DNA from: Peptococcaceae bacterium
Lineage (GTDB): Bacteria > Bacillota > Peptococcia > DRI-13 > UBA5745
DNA length: 10,292 bases
Reading direction: 5' to 3'
Assembly: GCA_031264885.1 (NCBI GenBank)
Contig: JAISDM010000038.1
Coordinates: 1-10,292 of the forward strand
Made by a program: the position numbers and the translations under genes. Below, in pieces: positions 1 through 5,644 of the stretch (the first letter of the stretch is position 1; every line of letters begins with the position of its first letter). The notes beneath the pieces are model-generated. The model was given only the letters and a program-made list of their open reading frames with translations. It had not been told where the DNA came from and did not search any database.

Positions 1-2
1 GC

Positions 3-101
3 AATTGCACCACTCAGCCCATTTCGCAATCGCCTGTGATCTCGGAACCGGAATCGGAACCGCTTTTGCTTCACGAGAACGACGACTTAATCATGGAATA
101 A
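3..101 (+). CDS. C-terminal end of an unidentified protein (partial, enters from the left edge)
   Basis: This frame is open from the window edge and ends at a TAA at 99-101, leaving about 32 residues. The tail is hydrophilic and acidic, containing SEPESEPLLLHENDDLIME just before the stop. A terminator-like hairpin starts 22 bases after the stop, which is where a gene's transcript should end; this placement is the main reason to believe the frame. No domain can be recognised from so short a piece, and the gene's role is unknown. A competing forward frame (5-226) runs straight through the hairpin and its T-tract into the repeat element, so it is less likely to be real. Confidence 0.4.
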   Translation, partial: NCTTQPISQSPVISEPESEPLLLHENDDLIME

Positions 102-122
102 CGCGGCGGCGGAAGCAGCTTG

Positions 123-157
123 AGCCGTTCCGGGGCAGCTTCGGGGCGGCTTTTTTT
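123..157 (+). terminator. Rho-independent terminator after the partial upstream gene
   Basis: The arms AGCCGTTCC (123-131) and GGGGCGGCT (143-151) can pair over nine positions, two of them G-U, around an 11-base loop. A run of seven T follows at 151-157. It lies 22 bases after the stop of the partial gene and isolates it from the glycosylase gene downstream. Confidence 0.6.
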
Positions 158-158
158 A

Positions 159-255
159 CCTGCCGCTCCTACGGTACCGTGTATGCCGCGTTTGTAGGGG
201 CGGCATTCTGCCGCCTGTTCTTTTGACAGACGCGCATTTCCAAATTACGAATCGC
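159..255 (+). repeat. Palindromic repeat element A (REP/BIME-like, two half-units)
   Basis: A perfect hairpin, GGCGGCA-TTC-TGCCGCC, lies at 199-215. To its left is CTACGGTACCG (170-180), preceded by a decayed opposite half-unit (CCTGCCGCTCCTACGG from 159). To its right is an arm with TTTTGACAGACGCGC and then TTTCCAAATTACGAATCGC ending at 255. The same blocks recur in reverse orientation at 9449-9528 and partly at 10116-10171. The right arm includes a perfect TTGACA (223-228), but the hexamer 17 bases later, TACGAA, is a poor -10, so a promoter for the next gene is only possible. Confidence 0.65.
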
Positions 256-270
256 GGGGTGTGACGAACC

Positions 271-873
271 GTGACAGATGTGGAAAAACAAGAGGCAATG
301 ACCCGGCTGCAGGAGGAGACGTCGTCATGCGCCCAATGCCCGCTGAGGCAAGGCGCCAGGCAAGTGGCGTTTGGCGAGGGCAATCCCTGCGCCAAAATCA
401 TGATCGTCGGGGAAGGCCCCGGCCAGGAGGAAGACCGCCTGGGGCGGCCATTTGTGGGCCCGGCGGGGCAATTGCTGGATAAGATCCTGGCGGCGGGGGG
501 ATTCGGCCGGATGGAGCATACGTACATCGCGAACATCGTGAAGTGCCGTCCGCCCGGGAACCGCATCCCGACGCCTTCCGAGCGGGCGTCCTGTCTGACG
601 CACCTGTACCGTCAAATCGAGATTGTGGATCCCGTGATCATTTTGTTGCTGGGGGCGACGGCGCTCCAGGGACTGGTCAAGCCGGAGGGGCGTATCTCCA
701 GGGACCGGGGCCAGTGGATCCTTTGGGAGAACCGCTGGGTCATGCCTACATATCATCCGGCGGCGCTTCTGCGGGATGTATCCCTCAAGCGTCCGGTCTG
801 GGAGGATATCAAGCTTGTGGTCGCCCGTTACCGCGAACTGGTGGACGCCAATCACGCGTCGCAATATTGTTAA
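271..873 (+). CDS. Family 4 uracil-DNA glycosylase with an Fe-S cluster
   Basis: This enzyme removes uracil from DNA to start base excision repair in the cytoplasm. The 200-residue product shows the family 4 signature GEGPGQEEDRLGRPFVG (47-63) followed by AGQLLDKIL. Four cysteines suit the cluster: C20 and C23 near the N-terminus, C92 in KCRPPGNR, and C108. The C-terminal motif PTYHPAALLRD (159-169) carries the family histidine H162. Length is normal for the family. The start is uncertain: GTG at 271 has only a weak, distant GGGG upstream, while ATG at 298 has AGAGG too close to it; both keep all four cysteines. It is the first gene of a forward run, 57 bases before the start of the next. Function is well supported by motifs; physiological substrate range is not visible. 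Confidence 0.95.
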   Translation: MTDVEKQEAMTRLQEETSSCAQCPLRQGARQVAFGEGNPCAKIMIVGEGPGQEEDRLGRPFVGPAGQLLDKILAAGGFGRMEHTYIANIVKCRPPGNRIPTPSERASCLTHLYRQIEIVDPVIILLLGATALQGLVKPEGRISRDRGQWILWENRWVMPTYHPAALLRDVSLKRPVWEDIKLVVARYRELVDANHASQYC

Positions 874-880
874 TGTAAGA

Positions 881-930
881 ATCTAACTGGAATCCAAAGG
901 AAATCTAAGGGGAATTTAGGGGGAATGGGT
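881..930 (+). repeat. Five degenerate decamers making up the leader of the Ig-like repeat gene
   Basis: The 51-base gap after the glycosylase reads as about five ten-base units ending mostly in GG: ATCTAACTGG, AATCCAAAGG, AAATCTAAGG, GGAATTTAGG, GGGAATGGGT. The final AGGGGGA (918-924) sits seven bases before ATG 931 and is the probable ribosome binding site. Earlier units offer further purine-rich, Shine-Dalgarno-like stretches. The repeats are imperfect, so chance purine bias is possible. Confidence 0.35.
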
Positions 931-2877
931 ATGAAAAAACGACTCGCGCAGCGCCTCGTATGGCTGCTGCTTCTGGCCGTGACTCCGGTGTGGACGGTTC
1001 CGGTATGGGCGGCCAGCGTCGTCCGGCTGGAGATCAACGAAAATTTTACGCCGGGGCCTGATCCGCAGCTGCTGTCCGTGACGGGCGTCCTGTCCGACGG
1101 CATCCGGCAGAGAATAAGCTCCGGCCTGAGATGGAGTTCTTCTAATGAAGATATTGCCCGCGTGTACGGCGACGGGCTGGTGTCGTTCTCGGGCAAGGGA
1201 GGCGCGGTGACCGTGTCCGTCCGTTTGACGGATTCCCCTTCCATAACCACGTCCAAAACCTTCAATGTGTCGCCCTGGCCCACGCGTATCGCGATTGAAA
1301 CGAATCTTCTGTACAGCGACAATCCTTACCGGCTTCTGGTCAAGGCCCAAATGAGCGATGATACGGAACGGTACTTGGGCCCTTCCGATAATGTCATGTG
1401 GAGCAGCAGCAATCCCTGGGTCGCCTGGGTCAACAGCGAAGGCGTCGTCGCTTTTACCGGAGAGGACGGCTATGTGGAAATCACGGCGGTGGTGGGCGCT
1501 TACAGCGACAAACGCAATACGGAGGTGTCCGGGGAGACGGGATCCAACGCCGCGTTCCCCAGAGGGATCCGCATCTCCACCGACATCCGCTATACCGTCG
1601 ATCCTCTGCAATTGCAATTGGTCTCCATATTGACGGATAACAGCGAGCAGCAGATCCCATCCCTCGCCGCGGAATGGACATCCAGCAATCCCGCGGTGGC
1701 GGCTGTCTCCAGGGACGGCCTGTTGCGCTTCACCGGCGCGCCCGGATTCACCACGATTCAAGCGAAATACGGCGGCTATACCGCCGATAAACTGGTTTCG
1801 GTAGGCCGGCACGCGGAGAAAATCACCATCGACCAAACCCTGAATTATACCCCTGTGTGGGATGGGCAGCCACTGCCCTTATCCGCCACCGTGCGTTACA
1901 ACGACGGCAGCGTTTATCAGACATCCACGGATGTGACCTGGGCCGGCAGCAACAACGCGGTGGCCGGGATCGACCGGGAAGGCAAGCTGACTTTCACGGG
2001 GACCCCCGGCGTGATCACGGTGACCGCGTCCGCGCCCGGAGGCGTGGAAGGCGCCGTGGTCAGCGATTCGGTCACGGTCACTGTGCCGGACACCCCCAAG
2101 GGCGCGCCTTCCCGCCTGTTCATTGAGAATAATCTTTATCCCGGCGACGGGCCCGTTTATCCCAAAGTCGTCTGCCTGTACACGGACGGGACGGTCCGCG
2201 ACGTAACCGATCAGGCGGAGATCACCTCCAGCACGCCCTTGACCGCTACCGTCTATGAAAAAGCGGTGTATCTTTCCCCCAACCAGGGCCGCGTTCAGAT
2301 TCAGGCTTCCTACGAATCCCTGACGGACACTGTTTCGGGGTATTCGGAAAATGGCAAAAGCTCGGCCGGCCGGACGCATCAATTGATCATCAAGGAGCGC
2401 TATATCCCGTATAAGGGCGCGAATCCGACGCAATTGACCGGCTTGGCCATACAGGGCGACGGCTCCGTCCGGGAGGTCACCGGCCAATTGCGCTGGCAAT
2501 CCAGCCAGCCGCTGGTCGCCAGAGTCAACGCCGGCAGCCTGACCTACACAGGCCGTGTCGGGACCACAAAAATCTCGGTGCAGGGATTTGGCCTCCGCGC
2601 GGAAATGGATCTGGAGGTCACCCCTGAAATGTTCCAGAGCCGGGCGGAAGCCTTGATCATCCAGGGCGCGCTGGATCAGGGCGCCAATCCCCTGACTGCC
2701 ATCGCCACCATGAACACCGGGGAAATCAAGGACGTCACCAAGGAAGCGGTCTGGAACATCAGCAACCAGAACGCGGCCAAGATCACGGAAGACGGCACAG
2801 TGGTGTTCCCGGACGGCTTGAAGCCGCTGACGGTGACGGCTTACTACGGCGGCGTAAAAGCGGAGCTGAGCCGCTGA
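931..2877 (+). CDS. Secreted protein of seven tandem bacterial Ig-like (BIG_2-type) repeats
   Basis: The ATG at 931 is preferred over the one at 925 because AGGGGGA lies seven bases upstream; the product has 648 residues. A signal peptide covers about 1-27 (MKKR, a Leu/Val/Trp-rich core, then VWA-AS). The rest divides into seven repeats starting near residues 28, 117, 210, 295, 393, 482 and 572. Each opens with a strand such as RIAIETN, has a middle block like WSSSNPxVAxV, and closes with DGxxxFTGxxGxxTI. Repeat 5 has lost the Trp and repeat 7 is the most divergent. Such domains commonly build extracellular stalks or adhesins. There is no catalytic domain, LPXTG, SLH domain or C-terminal membrane helix, so the protein is probably released or bound non-covalently. 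Ligand and role are unknown. Confidence 0.85.
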   Translation: MKKRLAQRLVWLLLLAVTPVWTVPVWAASVVRLEINENFTPGPDPQLLSVTGVLSDGIRQRISSGLRWSSSNEDIARVYGDGLVSFSGKGGAVTVSVRLTDSPSITTSKTFNVSPWPTRIAIETNLLYSDNPYRLLVKAQMSDDTERYLGPSDNVMWSSSNPWVAWVNSEGVVAFTGEDGYVEITAVVGAYSDKRNTEVSGETGSNAAFPRGIRISTDIRYTVDPLQLQLVSILTDNSEQQIPSLAAEWTSSNPAVAAVSRDGLLRFTGAPGFTTIQAKYGGYTADKLVSVGRHAEKITIDQTLNYTPVWDGQPLPLSATVRYNDGSVYQTSTDVTWAGSNNAVAGIDREGKLTFTGTPGVITVTASAPGGVEGAVVSDSVTVTVPDTPKGAPSRLFIENNLYPGDGPVYPKVVCLYTDGTVRDVTDQAEITSSTPLTATVYEKAVYLSPNQGRVQIQASYESLTDTVSGYSENGKSSAGRTHQLIIKERYIPYKGANPTQLTGLAIQGDGSVREVTGQLRWQSSQPLVARVNAGSLTYTGRVGTTKISVQGFGLRAEMDLEVTPEMFQSRAEALIIQGALDQGANPLTAIATMNTGEIKDVTKEAVWNISNQNAAKITEDGTVVFPDGLKPLTVTAYYGGVKAELSR

Positions 2878-2920
2878 CGGAGCGAAAGACACCTGAGCAG
2901 GCAATGAGCGGATCCGAATT

Positions 2921-2950
2921 CGGGCGGCAGAATGCCGCCCCTGCGGTACT
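2921..2950 (-). repeat. Palindromic repeat element B (short copy upstream of the CvpA-like gene)
   Basis: The stem GGGCGGCA (2922-2929) and TGCCGCCC (2933-2940) pair perfectly around a GAA loop. The flank CTGCGGTACTGTG matches the CTACGGTACCGT flank of the other copies with two changes. The long GGAAATGCGCGTC arm is absent. The element fills most of the 97-base gap between the Ig-like gene and the TTG start at 2975, ending just before the ribosome binding site. Confidence 0.6.
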
Positions 2951-2974
2951 GTGAATGATGAGAGGGGTTCGCGA

Positions 2975-3703
2975 TTGAACTGGATTGACTTCATACTGCT
3001 GTTTCTGATATTGGGCGCGGGCGCGTCGGGCTACGCGAAAGGCTTCATACGAAACCTCCGTTCCACCGGTTCTATCGTGGGCGGGTTCTTCGCGGCGCGA
3101 TTCATCTGCGCGACGCAGGCCGATCAAATAGAAAATCTGTTTGGGATCCGGGAGAAGACATGGCGGTTTTTCTACCCGCTGGTAACGAGCCTTTTTGAAT
3201 CCTTGCCCTCGCCGGAAGCAATAGGGCCGGATCACATCATAGAGGCTCTGCGCGTTCCCGCGGTGCTGCGCACATTTTTGACGGACCCGGCCCAGCGCGT
3301 TCTGGCCGGTTTGACCGGTCAAACGAATCTGATGCTGTCGAATCTCGCGGAATTCCTGACGAACCGCCTCGCGGATATCGCGGCCTTCGGGCTTGTATTC
3401 CTCGGGACCTGGCTTCTCATAAGGATCCTGCTGCATTTCGCGTTCACCTTGATCATTCCGGCGGGGCGCAATTCCTTGATTAAGTCCACGGATAAGTTCG
3501 TCGGGATGGCGACAGGCGCCGCGGTTGAGGCGTTGATCCTCATTTGTGTCGTCGGCATATTGTTTCCCCTCGTTTCCGTACCCGAATGGGCGAACCGCTC
3601 CTCGGGCTTCTTTGCCTCGGGAGTGCGGGATTCTTTTTTCATCCCCTGGATGACCCTGGGATTCCAAAAAATATTGCTTCATTGGATCATGCCCTTGTTT
3701 TAA
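2975..3703 (+). CDS. CvpA-family integral membrane protein
   Basis: The TTG at 2975 is chosen because AGAGGGG (2961-2967) lies seven bases upstream and because the product then begins MNWIDFILLFLILGAGASGY, the usual opening of this family; the GTG at 2951 lies inside the repeat flank without a site. The product has 242 residues. Predicted membrane segments are near 4-19, 30-45, 134-158 and 176-201. The GYAKGFIR turn after segment 1 and TDKFVGMATGA before segment 4 match family patterns. CvpA proteins were named for colicin V production in Escherichia coli, and their biochemical role is unsettled; links to envelope homeostasis are reported. The hydrophilic stretch between segments 2 and 3 (about 46-130) is long and lacks a recognised motif. 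The gene is part of the forward run and lies 39 bases before the HEAT-repeat gene. Confidence 0.8.
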   Translation: MNWIDFILLFLILGAGASGYAKGFIRNLRSTGSIVGGFFAARFICATQADQIENLFGIREKTWRFFYPLVTSLFESLPSPEAIGPDHIIEALRVPAVLRTFLTDPAQRVLAGLTGQTNLMLSNLAEFLTNRLADIAAFGLVFLGTWLLIRILLHFAFTLIIPAGRNSLIKSTDKFVGMATGAAVEALILICVVGILFPLVSVPEWANRSSGFFASGVRDSFFIPWMTLGFQKILLHWIMPLF

Positions 3704-3720
3704 CCAGTGTTTTTAACCAG
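3696..3720 (+). repeat. Short direct duplication across the stop codon of the CvpA-like gene
   Basis: TGTTTTAACCAG (3696-3707) is followed at once by TGTTTTTAACCAG (3708-3720), a duplication differing by one T. The first copy contains the TAA stop, the second supplies the spacer before AAGGAGGG of the next gene. It looks like a small slippage event with no evident function. Confidence 0.5.
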
Positions 3721-3742
3721 TTCTTCCCAAGGAGGGACAGAA

Positions 3743-4531
3743 ATGCCGAACCGCCCGGTATGGGATCAAATCAAAAACGTCCTGCCTGACATGGATTCGG
3801 CGGAAGCCGAAATCTTCATTGAATCCCTCCGGGATGAGCTGATCCCCGACATTGATTGGCTGTTAGCCCGGGCGGAGGATCGGGATGAGCTCAAGACCGT
3901 GCTGGAATGCCTCGGATATCTTGCGCCTCCTCAGGGCATGCCCTTGCTGTTCCGTCATTTGAACGACTGGGACGAAAAGGTGCAGCTCTGCGCGGCGGGC
4001 GCGTTGAAGCATTATCCTCCGGAGGATCTGCTGGAACCGCTTGTACACATGTTTCTCAGCCAAAAAGCGCCTGCCGCCCGGATTGGGGATGTGCTGGCGC
4101 CCCTGGGCCGGGAGGCGGGATCCGCTTTGATGAAGGCTTATCCCAAATCGGCGCCCGATCTGAAGATTCAGATCCTGAGTTTCCTGATCCAGATTTTGGA
4201 CCCGAGATGTGAGGCGCTGGCTTATCTGGCCCTGGAAGATCCGGAGCCGGAGGTAAAAAAAACCGGCCTCAAGGCCGTGGAGGTTATGCGTTTCCGTTCT
4301 TTGTGGGGGAATGTGGCGCGTTTGCTGAAACATGAGTTTTGGATTCTGCGGGGACGGGCCATTCAGGTTTTGACCGATATGCGTGTGACGGAAGCCCGAC
4401 ATTTGGTGCGCCCGCTGACGCTGGATCCGGATCCCTGGGTCAGAGAATGCGCCGGCCTGTATCTGTGCGCCCTGTTCCCTGATTCGGAAAACACATGGGA
4501 TACGAAGGAGGATGCCGCCAATGACTCGTGA
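3743..4531 (+). CDS. HEAT-repeat protein
   Basis: The ATG at 3743 follows AAGGAGGGACAGAA, a near-perfect ribosome binding site; an upstream ATG at 3707 lies in the duplicated spacer and has none. The 262-residue product has no signal peptide or membrane helix. From about residue 40 it is a chain of paired amphipathic helices. Typical HEAT-type turns include LNDWDEKVQLCAAGALKHY, LEDPEPEVKKTGLKAVEVM and LDPDPWVRECAGLYLCALF. HEAT solenoids are scaffolds for protein contacts; no enzymatic residues are evident. The C-terminal tail is acidic. The last 11 bases overlap the start of the MscS-type gene, which implies translational coupling and suggests work at the membrane with the channel or the CvpA-like protein, but that is inference. 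Confidence 0.8.
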   Translation: MPNRPVWDQIKNVLPDMDSAEAEIFIESLRDELIPDIDWLLARAEDRDELKTVLECLGYLAPPQGMPLLFRHLNDWDEKVQLCAAGALKHYPPEDLLEPLVHMFLSQKAPAARIGDVLAPLGREAGSALMKAYPKSAPDLKIQILSFLIQILDPRCEALAYLALEDPEPEVKKTGLKAVEVMRFRSLWGNVARLLKHEFWILRGRAIQVLTDMRVTEARHLVRPLTLDPDPWVRECAGLYLCALFPDSENTWDTKEDAANDS

Positions 4532-5381
4532 ATGGATTCCGCAATGGCTTAATCCGTGGGTCGAATCCCTGCTGCTCAAAATTATCCTGACGCTTCTGAT
4601 CCTCATTGGGATGAAATTGGCGGCGCGGATCTGCTTCTCCTTATCGCGCCGCATCTTCCGCTTCGCGGACACCCATGAGACGGATTTCGCTCAGCAGGCC
4701 CGAACCAAAACCATCCGGAGCATCCTGGAGAGCGTCGTCCGGTACTTGGTAGGCTTCATCGGCGCCGTCGCCATTCTGGATGTGTGGGGCGCGCCGGTGA
4801 TGGCCGTGATCTCCGCCGCGGGGATTGTGGGCGTGGCGGTGGGTTTTGGCGCTCAGACCCTGGTCAAAGACATCATCTCCGGATTTTTTATATTGGTCGA
4901 AAATCAATACGCGGTGGGGGATTTTGTCCAGCTGGGGGACATCGAGGGGAATGTGGAAGCCCTGGAATTGAGAACCACGAGGATCAGAAACATCAACGGG
5001 GAACTGCACATCATTCCCAACGGATCGATCTCCACGGTCACCAATTATTACCGCGGATTCCTGCGGGCGGTTGTGGAAGTGGGCGTAAGCTATGATTCGA
5101 ACATAGATCAGGTCATCAGCGCTCTGGAGCTTGCCTCTCAGCAAATTTCCGGGGAGATGGGGGAGCTTCTGCAGGAGAAGCCCACCGTATCCGGGCTCTG
5201 GCGCATGGACGACTCGGCTTTGATTTTTCGGGTCATGGTGAAAACCGTTCCCCAGGAGCGGTTCAAGGTGGAGACGGCTTTAAGGCGCCGTGTCAAGGAA
5301 CAGTTAGACCGCGCGAATATCCAGATCCCCTATCCGCATCACGAACTCATCATTAAAGAAGCCGGGAAGCCGAATCCATGA
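4521..5381 (+). CDS. MscS-type small-conductance mechanosensitive channel
   Basis: Channels of this family open under membrane tension and release solutes during hypo-osmotic shock. AAGGAGG at 4505-4511 is nine bases before ATG 4521; the ATG at 4512 directly abuts that site and is less likely. The 286-residue product has membrane segments near 17-38 and 66-88, then the Gly/Ala-rich pore helix around 91-121 (SAAGIVGVAVGFGAQTLVKD). The following beta domain carries GDFVQLGDIEGNVEALELR and IPNGSISTVTNYYRG, both family hallmarks, with an alpha/beta C-terminal domain ending near 280. Three membrane segments and this length fit the compact MscS class. The gene overlaps the HEAT-repeat gene by 11 bases and the DUF951 gene by ATGA, so all three are probably coupled. 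Confidence 0.92.
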   Translation: MTREWIPQWLNPWVESLLLKIILTLLILIGMKLAARICFSLSRRIFRFADTHETDFAQQARTKTIRSILESVVRYLVGFIGAVAILDVWGAPVMAVISAAGIVGVAVGFGAQTLVKDIISGFFILVENQYAVGDFVQLGDIEGNVEALELRTTRIRNINGELHIIPNGSISTVTNYYRGFLRAVVEVGVSYDSNIDQVISALELASQQISGEMGELLQEKPTVSGLWRMDDSALIFRVMVKTVPQERFKVETALRRRVKEQLDRANIQIPYPHHELIIKEAGKPNP

Positions 5382-5644
5382 CGGCGGAATACCGAAGCGG
5401 GCAAGTGGTTCAAATGCGCAAGCCGCATCCCTGCGGCAGCAGTGAATGGGAAATCGTAAAAACCGGCCTCTTCTTCCAGGTTCGCTGCCGGGGCTGCGGT
5501 CGGCGCGCCGAAATGCGCCGGGACGCCTTTGAAAAAAGCGCGCGAAGAATCGTTTCCGACCCTCAGACGCCCAACGCGGCAAACATGTCCAAAACAGCGG
5601 CGCGGCCGGACACAGATGTTTTTTCGGAATCGGACAGTACCTGA
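5378..5644 (+). CDS. DUF951-family protein with an extended C-terminus
   Basis: The 88-residue product begins at an ATG that overlaps the channel stop (ATGA). Residues 1-61 match the DUF951 pattern: basic strand VVQMRKPHPCGSSEWEIV, then VRCRGCGRRAEMRRDAFEKS. Cysteines 19, 37 and 40 could bind a metal, although the usual function of the family is unknown; the fold resembles a small beta-barrel possibly binding nucleic acid. Pairing with an MscS gene is a recurring clostridial arrangement as I recall it. The family typically ends soon after residue 60. Here residues 62-88 are encoded entirely opposite the 3' end of the convergent CAP-like gene, which suggests the original stop was lost. The tail shows no domain. 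Confidence 0.85.
   Translation: MTAEYRSGQVVQMRKPHPCGSSEWEIVKTGLFFQVRCRGCGRRAEMRRDAFEKSARRIVSDPQTPNAANMSKTAARPDTDVFSESDST

Noticed and set aside
916..3682. Long minus-strand frames of about 300-370 codons opposite the Ig-like and CvpA-like genes
   Set aside because: They have Arg/Gly/His-rich composition typical of antisense frames in GC-rich DNA, no recognisable domain, and oppose genes with clear signal peptide, repeat or membrane patterns.
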